Positions 1 through 5,522 of a DNA stretch of 6,889 nt are shown in pieces. The notes below the pieces were generated by a model, which saw only the letters and a program-made list of their open reading frames with translations, did not search any database and had not been told where the DNA came from. The DNA comes from Candidatus Amesbacteria bacterium (GTDB lineage: Bacteria > Patescibacteriota > Microgenomatia > CAZETR01 > Amesbacteraceae): assembly GCA_030681075.1 (NCBI GenBank), contig JAUXUE010000078.1, forward strand, positions 1 to 6,889. Direction: 5' to 3'. A program made the position numbers and the translations under genes. The stretch's first letter is position 1, and each line of letters opens with the position of its first letter.

Positions 1-271
1 TAAAGTCAGGTATCCTGACAATATTTGGATGAATCAACATTTTGAAAGTCCCCTCCATTATTCTAAATACACCCACTAAAAAATAGACTTCTATCTTGGT
101 CCAACCAGCAATAGTATCAGCAAAGCTGAAATAGATATTGATGGTCAGTAAATGAAGTCCGACGTAGAACACCTGGACTAAAACCCAGAAGATAAAGTTC
201 TCTCTATACTCCATCTCTCTGGCGAGATTATTCTGAGTGAATTTTTGAAATAAGCTTAAATATCTTTTCAT
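1..271 (-). CDS. ABC-2 type transporter permease, DUF990-like (partial)
   Basis: This is the N-terminal 90 codons of a membrane protein that runs off the left edge, so its stop codon is not in the window. It begins with ATG at 271-269, only 3 nt after the stop of the preceding permease gene. The start reads MKRYLSLFQKFTQNN, then a REMEYRENFIFW stretch followed by a hydrophobic segment (about residues 28-50). A short basic N-terminus, the 'M-E-Y-R-x-N-F' box and a first transmembrane helix are typical of DUF990/ABC2_membrane_6 permeases. These usually form pairs with a second permease and share an ATPase. It probably builds the second half of an export channel with the upstream gene product. 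The substrate cannot be read from sequence. The ATPase gene may lie beyond the left edge. I am confident of the family type and less so of the exact subfamily. Confidence 0.8.
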   Translation of the reverse strand, partial: MKRYLSLFQKFTQNNLAREMEYRENFIFWVLVQVFYVGLHLLTINIYFSFADTIAGWTKIEVYFLVGVFRIMEGTFKMLIHPNIVRIPDF

Positions 272-274
272 ATT

Positions 275-1060
275 TTATGCCCCTGAGGCTGAATATTTTT
301 TTAAACCTCTTGACCAGGATAGCTTGTAGACAACAACTGCGACGCTGAGCCATAAAATCTGAATGGTCAAGCCTTTTAATATATCTAATGAAGAAAGTTT
401 GCCCAAAAATAATTCTATTGGGAATGACAGAACATATCTAAATGGGAGAAAATCCGATACTTGTTGAATGATCTTTGGCATCATGACCAAGGGAATAAAT
501 TTACCTGAAAAGAAAAACATACAGACTCCAAACAACTCGAATACTGCTGCTGTATCATCTAACCAAAAAGCCCAAAAACCAATACACATATCGACAATAA
601 ACATTAACAAGGTCGATACACAAATCACGACTATAAATAGGAAAATATTCAAATAACCATTGAGGGGTAAATTGAAATTAAAACTCACTACTAAATAAAC
701 AGCAAATGGGAGTAGGTATGTGGTCTTAATAATTTTTTCACCGATATTGTTAGCAATCTCGTGAAAGATAAAAGGAACCGGCTTTAATAAAAAGGGAGAA
801 ATTTTACCCAACCTGATATCTGCAGATATAAATTGTCCTGCCCAAGCAGAAGTCCAAGTGCCGATAAGAATCACGAGAATAAAATATTGTATAAATTCAA
901 TTCTGGTCATCGGACTTGCAGCCATTCCAGAAATTGATAACCAGACAAATATGTTTATTACAGGTTGTGCAAGACCACTTAAGGTAAACAACAAAATATT
1001 TCCTCTGTATGTCAGAGTATCCAGAAAATAAACTCTCAAATATGCAAATAGTTTGCGCAT
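275..1060 (-). CDS. ABC-2 type transporter permease
   Basis: A 261-residue polytopic membrane protein, the usual length for permeases of the COG4587/DUF990 kind that pair with another permease and an ATPase. About six hydrophobic segments are visible (roughly residues 22-44, 56-74, 112-128, 137-165, 172-192, 230-247). Family-like signatures are the amphipathic cytosolic stretch DIRLGKISPFLLKPVP (81-96), WLDDTAAVFEL (166-176), FFFSGKFIPL (182-191) near a membrane entry, and LPFRYVLSFPIELFLG (205-220). It would act in the cytoplasmic membrane as one half of an exporter channel; the substrate is unknown. The ATG is 5 nt after the HU stop and the next permease starts 3 nt after this stop, so the three genes are almost surely co-transcribed. 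No good ribosome binding site precedes it, which suggests translational coupling to hup. No ATPase gene precedes the pair in the window. Confidence 0.85.
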   Translation of the reverse strand: MRKLFAYLRVYFLDTLTYRGNILLFTLSGLAQPVINIFVWLSISGMAASPMTRIEFIQYFILVILIGTWTSAWAGQFISADIRLGKISPFLLKPVPFIFHEIANNIGEKIIKTTYLLPFAVYLVVSFNFNLPLNGYLNIFLFIVVICVSTLLMFIVDMCIGFWAFWLDDTAAVFELFGVCMFFFSGKFIPLVMMPKIIQQVSDFLPFRYVLSFPIELFLGKLSSLDILKGLTIQILWLSVAVVVYKLSWSRGLKKYSASGA

Positions 1061-1065
1061 GGAAC

Positions 1066-1338
1066 TTATTTTACTGCCTTTTTGAGAGACTTGCCTGGAG
1101 TAAACCTAGCAGCCCGGTGGCCTTTGACAATCTTTCTGATCTTGGTTCCAGGAATAATTACTGGCTTGTCTTTGACAGAGACTACTTTGAAAGTTCCAAA
1201 TCCAGACAAGACTACTTTTTCACCTTTGGACAAGGCTCTCTTTACTTCTTCCAAAAAAGTATCCACGGCATCGCGAGCAGCTTTCTTGGTCAAGTGCGCT
1301 TTGCGCGCTAATAATTCAAACATTTGTTGCTTGGTCAT
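1066..1338 (-). CDS. hup: HU-family DNA-binding protein
   Basis: A 90-residue histone-like protein of full HU length that binds and bends DNA as a dimer to organise the nucleoid. The N-terminal helical dimerisation part (1-45) leads into the family signature SGFGTFKV (45-52). The DNA-binding beta-arm follows, then FTPGKSLKKAV (79-89), equivalent to the F-x-x-G-K-x-L-K end of other HU proteins. Counting from GFGTF, the arm has the same length as in E. coli HU. The intercalating proline is kept as P63, but the usual tip NPxTG reads IPGTK. The gene has its own candidate promoter and a GAGAGGTGG ribosome binding site about 12 nt before ATG, one of the few good ones here. It is followed after 5 nt by an ABC permease gene. 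The family call is secure; whether it works as HU or a more specialised IHF-like factor is open. Confidence 0.95.
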   Translation of the reverse strand: MTKQQMFELLARKAHLTKKAARDAVDTFLEEVKRALSKGEKVVLSGFGTFKVVSVKDKPVIIPGTKIRKIVKGHRAARFTPGKSLKKAVK

Positions 1339-1350
1339 TTAAATTAATTC

Positions 1351-1360
1351 ACCACCTCTC
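1351..1360 (-). promoter_or_regulatory. Shine-Dalgarno for hup
   Basis: The minus strand reads GAGAGGTGGT here, 12 nt before the hup ATG. It is the clearest purine-rich ribosome binding site in the window; recA, rpsI and the GxxExxY gene have none that I can see. It supports the chosen HU start. Confidence 0.6.
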
Positions 1361-1383
1361 AAATATTTCCTATACATAGCCAT

Positions 1384-1412
1384 AAATTAATTCATTGTTC
1401 GTCATTTGTCAA
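1384..1412 (-). promoter_or_regulatory. Candidate sigma-70-type promoter for hup and the ABC permeases
   Basis: On the minus strand a perfect -35 hexamer TTGACA (1412-1407) is followed after 17 nt by TAATTT (1389-1384, 3 of 6 matches to TATAAT). Initiation about 7 nt further on would give a leader of roughly 40 nt containing the ribosome binding site. The -35 and spacer sit inside a 10-bp dyad (1390-1420), so this promoter could be controlled by a dimeric protein. The weak -10 lowers certainty. Confidence 0.5.
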
Positions 1413-1420
1413 CAATGAAT
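1390..1420. repeat. 10-bp perfect inverted repeat over the hup promoter
   Basis: ATTCATTGTT (1390-1399) and AACAATGAAT (1411-1420) are exact reverse complements separated by 11 nt. The centres of the arms are 21 bp apart, two helical turns, as expected of an operator for a dimeric regulator. The right arm and the loop cover the -35 element of the candidate hup promoter. With only two G/C pairs per arm and no T-tract, it makes a poor terminator. It also abuts the outer end of the repeats flanking the GxxExxY gene and might belong to that element. Confidence 0.6.
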
Positions 1421-1436
1421 AAAACTAATGACAACA

Positions 1437-1467
1437 AATTTAAACTAATACTAACGAATCAATCTGA
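1437..1467. repeat. Left arm of the inverted repeats flanking the GxxExxY gene
   Basis: Positions 1437-1459 match the reverse complement of 1846-1868 at 20 of 23 bases; the three differences are adjacent (1450-1452). The next 8 bases, CAATCTGA (1460-1467), pair exactly with TCAGATTG at 1826-1833. The arm contains the stop codon and last codons of the GxxExxY gene. A looser outward match (1414-1426 against 1869-1883, two bases missing here) extends it. Read on the minus strand, 1455-1416 is four 10-bp units: GTTAGTATTA, GTTTAAATTT, GTTGTCATTA, GTTTTATTCA. Confidence 0.8.
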
Positions 1468-1847
1468 GGATTAATGATTCTACGATAAGTTAAACGAGGG
1501 GTGCGAAAGTTGGCAATAATTCCTAATGGCAACTTACTCGATTTTAAATAAGAAATAACTTGACCGATATAATCTGGGGTTATTCTTAGGTCAGTTTTGG
1601 TTTCTAAAACAATTTTTTGATCTATAACAAAATCCAAGAAATGCTTTCCTACTTTGATATCTGAATATTCTACATCAACTGAAACTTCTCTTTGAAAATT
1701 TATATTTTGAATTATAAATTCTTGCTCGATAGCTCTTTGGTAATATTTTTCTTGGTATGAAGAACCCAATTTGGAGTGTACTTTAAATAGTACGCCCATT
1801 ATTTTGTAACTCAATTCTGGATATATCAGATTGGCATTCGTTGCCAT
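1440..1847 (-). CDS. GxxExxY family protein (PD-(D/E)XK nuclease-like)
   Basis: A 135-residue protein of normal length for the GxxExxY family (TIGR04256, Pfam PDDEXK_3), small proteins with a nuclease-like fold and no settled function. The N-terminal helix KIMGVLFKVHSKLGSSYQEK carries the name motif in altered form: S30-x-x-E33-x-x-Y36 instead of G-x-x-E-x-x-Y. The nuclease-like core LDFVIDQKIVLETK (71-84) gives D72 and E82-x-K84 as candidate catalytic residues, followed by the usual Q-V-x-x-Y-L-K stretch (96-102) and a C-terminal GIIANF (109-114). By hand count the gene is about 31% GC, against about 50% in two 60-base samples of the RNase Y gene. It starts 31 nt after RNase Y without a ribosome binding site, and both gene ends lie in inverted repeats. 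This suggests it arrived as a mobile or selfish unit. The family is clear; the activity is inference. Confidence 0.88.
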   Translation of the reverse strand: MATNANLIYPELSYKIMGVLFKVHSKLGSSYQEKYYQRAIEQEFIIQNINFQREVSVDVEYSDIKVGKHFLDFVIDQKIVLETKTDLRITPDYIGQVISYLKSSKLPLGIIANFRTPRLTYRRIINPQIDSLVLV

Positions 1848-1868
1848 TCGTTTTAATTAGTTTAAATT
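1826..1868. repeat. Right arm of the inverted repeats flanking the GxxExxY gene
   Basis: This is the partner of the left arm: 1846-1868 matches 1437-1459 in inverse orientation (20/23) and 1826-1833 matches 1460-1467 exactly (8/8). The arm has 12 extra bases (1834-1845) holding a near-duplicate, AACGAATGGC/AACGAATGCC on the minus strand. These could fold as a small TGGC/GCCA hairpin. The arm contains the start codon of the GxxExxY gene, so in the mRNA the start region could pair with the stop region. The outer part continues as three 10-bp units (GTTTTAATTA, GTTTAAATTA, GTTTTAAATT; 1850-1879) up to the RNase Y stop codon. Confidence 0.8.
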
Positions 1869-1878
1869 AGTTTTAAAT

Positions 1879-3045
1879 TCATTTAGCTTTAGTGATGTCT
1901 GTTGTCCGCACTTCGCGAATGGCTGTCACTTTGATCTGTCCTGCATACTGGACTTGCTTTTCCAGCTGCTCGCGGATCTTGGCGACGAGAACCGTCAGCT
2001 CTGAATCGGAAACCAATTCCGGCCGGACAATTATCCGGACTTCCCGCCCCGCTTGGAAAGCAAAAACTTCGTCTACACCCTTGAAAGACTTACCTATCTC
2101 CTCGATCTGTTTCATACGCTTGACATAGGCATCGTGTGGTTCATAGCGGGCTCCAGGACGTGATCCTGATATAGCATCAGCAATCCAGACGATTCTAGAT
2201 ACCGCGGAAGAAAATGGCTTGTCTTCGTGATGCTCAGCGACTGCAGCAATGGCAATAGGTGATATATTGTGTTTTTTTAATAATTCTACTCCCAGCTGAA
2301 CATGTGTACCTTCCTCGTCTGTTACCACTTTGCCTATATCGTGCAATAGACATCCAAGTCTGACATTTTCCAGTTCTTCGTCCGACAAGCCCAAATCAGA
2401 GGCAATCTGAACACCTATTTTGGTTTCTTCAATTGTATGAATTCCAAGATTCTGGCCATAAGAAAATCTGAAACGATATTTACCAATCATCTTGACTAGA
2501 TCGGCATCGAGATTAAAGACTCCACAAGCTGCACAAATTTTGTTGCCTTCTTCGACCAAGACCTGATCGACTTGTTTGCGGGTTTGTGTGACTACGTCTT
2601 CGATTCTGCCTGGATGAATTCTGCCATCTTTCATTAAAATATCCAGACTACGGCGGGCCACCTCACGCCTCACTGGATCAAAGCTCGAAAGCCTGAGTGA
2701 ATTGCCCTCTTCCATCTCGATTTCGACTCCAGTTGCTCTCTCAAAAGCGGCAATATTTCGTCCCCCTTGGCCAATAATAGATCCCTTGGCTGAATCATTT
2801 GGTAATTGGACAATTGAGACCGAATATTCGGCTGTATAGCTGGTCGCCCCGTGAGCCATAGCATCCACCAAAATGTCCCGAGCTATTTCAGATGCGCGGG
2901 TTGTATAATCTTCACGGGCTTGATTGAGTCTCTGGGCCAAATCATCGGCCAAATCTTTCTCGACTTCTTCTAGTAATAACTTTTTGGCTTCGTCCCGGGT
3001 AAGCGAGGCTGCTTTTTCTAATTTTTTGATATAATCATCTCTCAT
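1879..3045 (-). CDS. rny: Ribonuclease Y, short form without membrane anchor
   Basis: RNase Y is an endoribonuclease that starts mRNA decay. The protein has a KH domain with GSIIGQGGRNI (88-98), then FDPVRREVARR (122-132). The HD domain follows, with SYGQN (195-199), H203, the HD pair in LLHDIGK (233-239), the HHED stretch (272-275) and the hallmark IADAISGSRPGAR (288-300). The C-terminus ends in a conserved AIREVR stretch. At 388 residues it is much shorter than the usual 510-520. It begins in the last part of the coiled coil (LLLEEVEK) and lacks the transmembrane helix and most of the coiled coil. An in-frame TAG lies two codons before ATG, so no upstream extension is possible. The usual LQHS motif after GQN reads GIHT. 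The start overlaps the recX stop as ATGA, implying coupled translation. The product would be cytosolic unless recruited by a partner. Confidence 0.93.
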   Translation of the reverse strand: MRDDYIKKLEKAASLTRDEAKKLLLEEVEKDLADDLAQRLNQAREDYTTRASEIARDILVDAMAHGATSYTAEYSVSIVQLPNDSAKGSIIGQGGRNIAAFERATGVEIEMEEGNSLRLSSFDPVRREVARRSLDILMKDGRIHPGRIEDVVTQTRKQVDQVLVEEGNKICAACGVFNLDADLVKMIGKYRFRFSYGQNLGIHTIEETKIGVQIASDLGLSDEELENVRLGCLLHDIGKVVTDEEGTHVQLGVELLKKHNISPIAIAAVAEHHEDKPFSSAVSRIVWIADAISGSRPGARYEPHDAYVKRMKQIEEIGKSFKGVDEVFAFQAGREVRIIVRPELVSDSELTVLVAKIREQLEKQVQYAGQIKVTAIREVRTTDITKAK

Positions 3046-3458
3046 TCCTCGCTATTATACCAAGCTTTGACCGCCCTCTCAATGACCGAAGTCGAAAATC
3101 CTCTGGAATACAAAAACCTCTGCAATTGATTGCGATCCTTAAATATTTTCTTTTTCAGCATTGCCTTTTTGGCCAATTCGTCTTCATTAATATCCAAATC
3201 TTTCACTTTTATTCCTTTTCTGGCCAATTCTATCATCAAGGCTTTCTTGCCTTTGGGTTTATTTTTTGATCTTGAGTCTACAAACTCTTGGACAAATTTC
3301 TGGTCGTTTATAAAGTCCAGCTCTTTTAATTTCCCAATGGTTTCGTCTATCTCTAAAACCTCTTTTTTCTTTAAGTAGTCCCTCATCTCTTTTTCTGTCC
3401 GTGATCGGAACGACAAATAATGAAATGAGTTTTCCAGTGGAGATTTCTTATTCTTCAT
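3042..3458 (-). CDS. recX: Regulatory protein RecX
   Basis: RecX binds in the groove of RecA filaments and modulates, usually inhibits, RecA activity. The 138-residue product has the three-helix-repeat pattern of the family. The first repeat opens with [19 protein letters not shown] (14-32) and continues to [20 protein letters not shown] (44-63). The second follows, with [15 protein letters not shown] (69-83). The third contains [19 protein letters not shown] (112-130). It is somewhat shorter than E. coli RecX (166 residues) but appears complete. It sits directly behind recA with an 11-nt overlap, the classical arrangement, and overlaps the RNase Y start by 4 nt. Only a weak GAAG-type purine stretch precedes the ATG, so expression probably depends on translation of recA. 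Context and sequence together leave little doubt. Confidence 0.92.
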   Translation of the reverse strand: MKNKKSPLENSFHYLSFRSRTEKEMRDYLKKKEVLEIDETIGKLKELDFINDQKFVQEFVDSRSKNKPKGKKALMIELARKGIKVKDLDINEDELAKKAMLKKKIFKDRNQLQRFLYSRGFSTSVIERAVKAWYNSEE

Positions 3459-4494
3459 TGACTTCGCCCACTTGTTTTGGAAGTGATTTTTTTCCTTCGC
3501 GGACTATTTTCCAAATAGCATCTTCTATTTGTTTGGCCAACTTGGTATTTTCTGTTAAAACCATCCTCGCCGCCTCGCGTCCCTGGGCCAGGATTACGTC
3601 ATTATGATAGATAAATGCTCCTTTTTTGGTCAAGATTTCCAATTCTAGACCAACGTCAATCAGCCCCCCAGCCCTGTTTATGCCGCCATCGTTTAAAATA
3701 TCATACTCAGCCACCGAAAAGGGCGGGGCCACTTTGTTTTTGACTATTCTGGCCCGGTGCCTGGAACCGATGGGCTTGTCACCATCTTTGAGTGTTTCAA
3801 TTTTCCGAGTATCAATACGAATTGAAGCATAAAATTTGAGAGCCATCCCCCCCGAAGTTGTTTCGGGATTACCAAACATGACCCCAATTTTCATCCGCAA
3901 TTGATTGGTAAAAATTACCACGGTTCGGGATTTGGAAATGGCTCCGGTGATTTTCCGCAAAGCCTGGGACATGAGCCTGGCTTGCATCCCCATGACCGAA
4001 TCCCCCATCTCACCTTCTATTTCCGCGCGGGGAACAAGGGCTGCTACTGAATCAATGACAATGACATCAAATCCTCCGGAGCGGATCAATGTTTCCACAA
4101 TTTCCAAAGCCTGCTCACCGGTATCCGGCTGGGAAATATAGAGATTGTCTAAATTGACTCCAATGGCGGCGGCCCGTGAAGGGTCAAGCGCGTGCTCGGC
4201 ATCTATAAAAGCAGCCTGACCACCTGCTTTTTGGGCCTCAGCAATACAATGCAAGGCAATCGTGGTCTTGCCTGAGGCCTCTGGTCCATAGATTTCGGTA
4301 ATCCGGCCCCTGGGAAATCCGCCCACTCCCAAAGCCACATCAATAGCCACCGATCCTGTGGGAATTACCTCGACAGCCATTTTTTCAGCTCGGTCACCAA
4401 GCTTCATAATCGATCCCTTGCCAAATTGTTTCTCTATTTGATCCATGGCGATCTTGATCGCCTGCATTTTTGAATCGTTTGCACTTGTTGCCAT
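3448..4494 (-). CDS. recA: Recombinase RecA
   Basis: RecA is the ATP-dependent strand-exchange protein of homologous recombination and DNA repair, forming filaments on single-stranded DNA. The 348 residues are complete. Visible motifs are Walker A GPEASGKT (70-77), the catalytic glutamate in FIDAEHALD (96-104), Walker B VIVIDSV (144-150), loop L1 GEMGDSVMG (161-169), and loop L2 beginning [15 protein letters not shown] (197-211), where Q198 would be the ATP-sensing glutamine. The C-terminal tail is short and acidic (EVNEE). The ATG at 4494 fits the standard N-terminus, with [12 protein letters not shown] at 22-33. There is no Shine-Dalgarno; a -10-like TATATT ends 10 nt before the ATG, so the leader would be about 4 nt. 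It heads a recA-recX-rny unit. I see no LexA-type operator in the short upstream region. Confidence 0.98.
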   Translation of the reverse strand: MATSANDSKMQAIKIAMDQIEKQFGKGSIMKLGDRAEKMAVEVIPTGSVAIDVALGVGGFPRGRITEIYGPEASGKTTIALHCIAEAQKAGGQAAFIDAEHALDPSRAAAIGVNLDNLYISQPDTGEQALEIVETLIRSGGFDVIVIDSVAALVPRAEIEGEMGDSVMGMQARLMSQALRKITGAISKSRTVVIFTNQLRMKIGVMFGNPETTSGGMALKFYASIRIDTRKIETLKDGDKPIGSRHRARIVKNKVAPPFSVAEYDILNDGGINRAGGLIDVGLELEILTKKGAFIYHNDVILAQGREAARMVLTENTKLAKQIEDAIWKIVREGKKSLPKQVGEVNEE

Positions 4495-4504
4495 ATCAAA
4501 CCCA

Positions 4505-4532
4505 AATATAACTCTTAATTGACAAATTGCAA
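4505..4532 (-). promoter_or_regulatory. Candidate recA promoter with a very short leader
   Basis: The minus strand shows TTGCAA (4532-4527, 4/6 match to TTGACA), a 16-nt spacer, and TATATT (4510-4505, 4/6 match to TATAAT). Transcription would start near 4498, leaving only about 4 nt before the recA ATG. The site overlaps elements of the divergent membrane-protein promoter. Confidence 0.45.
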
Positions 4533-4533
4533 G

Positions 4534-4562
4534 TGGATAAATATTTTTGTCTGGTATATACT
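4534..4562 (+). promoter_or_regulatory. Candidate promoter for the membrane-protein gene, near-leaderless
   Basis: TGGATA (4534-4539, 4/6 to TTGACA), a 17-nt spacer and TATACT (4557-4562, 5/6 to TATAAT) would place +1 at about 4569, one base before the ATG at 4570. An alternative is the perfect TTGACA at 4519-4524 with TATTTT at 4542-4547, giving a leader of about 16 nt without a ribosome binding site. Either way the promoter lies back to back with recA. Confidence 0.45.
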
Positions 4563-4569
4563 AATCTTA

Positions 4570-5262
4570 ATGCTTTATTCATTTGGACTAATCAAAGAAA
4601 GTTTTCGGATACTTTTTAAAAATATTGTTTATTTACTTAAGTTCTGGCTTTTTAGACTTGGTATACTTATTCCCCTACTTATTCCCTTGGGAATCGGAGC
4701 GTTTTTTTCTGGATTTCTCCTCTCCTGGCCACTCGTAGTTGGTGGAATCGTCACTCTTATCTTGACAGTTGTTTATGGGATATGGTTTTCGGCTTCGACT
4801 TTTGTAGTTACAAAATCCATGGTCGACAATGAAATTGTCCCCATAAAGACTCTCGCACAAAACAGCTGGCATCAGATGGGTAAGATATTGTGGACCAGCT
4901 TTTTGTCTGGTCTAATAATAGCCTTGGGAATTATTCTCTTGGTTGTTCCGGGAGTAATCTTTGCTTTCTGGTTTTATTTTGCAATTCAAGTGGCACTCTA
5001 CGAAAACCTGAGTGGCAAAGCTGCTCTCTTGAGAAGTAAGGCACTAGTTAAGGGTCATTTTTGGTGGTTATTAAAGAATTTAGCAATTTATACTGGGGTA
5101 AGTTTACTCGTAAGCATGTTGTTTAGTTTTGCAGTGGGCTTAACACCACTTTCGGAAAATATCCAAAAAATAATTCTCTCTCCGATCAATATTATTGAGA
5201 CAACTATAGGAATGATTTATTCTTTCCTCCTTTACCGAGACTTGGTCAAATCAAGCCGATAA
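4570..5262 (+). CDS. Multipass membrane protein, DUF975/GPDPase membrane-domain-like
   Basis: A 230-residue, very hydrophobic protein with about six membrane segments (roughly residues 30-50, 54-80, 107-127, 128-145, 168-190, 205-222) and no signal peptide. The middle section, LLVVPGVIFAFWFYFAI (123-139) then ENLSGKAALLRSKALVKG (145-162), has the 'VPG-hydrophobic helix, then S-G-x-A-L-x-R-S-x-x-L-V-K-G' layout of DUF975 and glycerophosphodiester phosphodiesterase membrane-domain proteins. Their biochemical role is largely unknown. I chose ATG 4570 over an in-frame TTG at 4519. That TTG lies inside a TTGACA promoter-like hexamer, and the 17 residues it would add are unsupported. ATG 4570 lies just after a good -10. 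The gene is divergent from recA and converges on the 63-codon ORF with only 23 nt between stops and no evident terminator. The family assignment is moderate. Confidence 0.82.
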   Translation: MLYSFGLIKESFRILFKNIVYLLKFWLFRLGILIPLLIPLGIGAFFSGFLLSWPLVVGGIVTLILTVVYGIWFSASTFVVTKSMVDNEIVPIKTLAQNSWHQMGKILWTSFLSGLIIALGIILLVVPGVIFAFWFYFAIQVALYENLSGKAALLRSKALVKGHFWWLLKNLAIYTGVSLLVSMLFSFAVGLTPLSENIQKIILSPINIIETTIGMIYSFLLYRDLVKSSR

Positions 5263-5285
5263 ATCCAAGCTCCGCAAACTTTCTA

Positions 5286-5477
5286 TCATGCGCGAACTAC
5301 TCCAAATTTTTTGAAGTCTCCCATAACACCATCAATCAAATCATAAAATCTACCCATCTTATTATTTAACTTGACAATATTCTCTTGTAATTCTTTAATG
5401 TCCTGTTTCATCAATAGAATTTCATCTTTCAACAACTGAAACTTGAGGATAATATCATTAATTGAAGAACTTACCAT
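5286..5477 (-). CDS. Small coiled-coil protein, unknown function
   Basis: A 63-residue ORF that I do not recognise as a named family. It is dominated by one amphipathic helix (about residues 8-41, INDIILKFQLLKDEI onward to KLNNKM) with heptad-spaced I/L residues and abundant K/E/D, so a coiled coil is likely. A short aromatic tail follows (GRFYDLIDGVMGDFKKF, 42-58). There is no signal peptide or membrane segment. It has no Shine-Dalgarno, but the minus strand carries TTGCGT, 17 nt, TATAGT, with the -10 ending 6 nt before ATG. The predicted transcript would begin at the start codon. It is divergent from tRNA-Pro and convergent with the membrane-protein gene. It could be a real small protein or a chance ORF; the promoter placement and helical pattern favour a gene. 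Confidence 0.55.
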   Translation of the reverse strand: MVSSSINDIILKFQLLKDEILLMKQDIKELQENIVKLNNKMGRFYDLIDGVMGDFKKFGVVRA

Positions 5478-5483
5478 AAGACC

Positions 5484-5512
5484 ACTATAAATAAAAATGT
5501 TAAAATACGCAA
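5484..5512 (-). promoter_or_regulatory. Candidate leaderless promoter for the 63-codon ORF
   Basis: On the minus strand TTGCGT (5512-5507, the TTG conserved) and TATAGT (5489-5484, 5/6 to TATAAT) are separated by exactly 17 nt. Counting 7 nt from the -10 puts +1 on the A of the ATG at 5477. It overlaps the plus-strand extended -10 of tRNA-Pro. Confidence 0.4.
5498..5506 (+). promoter_or_regulatory. Extended -10 promoter for tRNA-Pro
   Basis: TGTTAAAAT matches the extended -10 pattern TGn-TATAAT, with 5/6 in the hexamer TAAAAT. Initiation near 5513 would give a tRNA precursor with about a 10-nt 5' leader. No convincing -35 is present, as is common for extended -10 promoters. Confidence 0.45.
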
Positions 5513-5522
5513 GTAGTCAACT

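Noticed and set aside
1009..1342. Plus-strand frames opposite hup
   Set aside because: They are antisense to a clear HU gene and have no start signal or protein-like pattern.
1390..1420. The dyad as a rho-independent terminator for the recA-rny-GxxExxY unit
   Set aside because: The stem is almost all A/T, the loop is 11 nt and no T-tract follows on the minus strand.
4519..4569. TTG start giving a 17-residue longer membrane protein
   Set aside because: The TTG is part of a TTGACA -35-like hexamer and no ribosome binding site precedes it. ATG 4570 follows a good -10 at the right distance.
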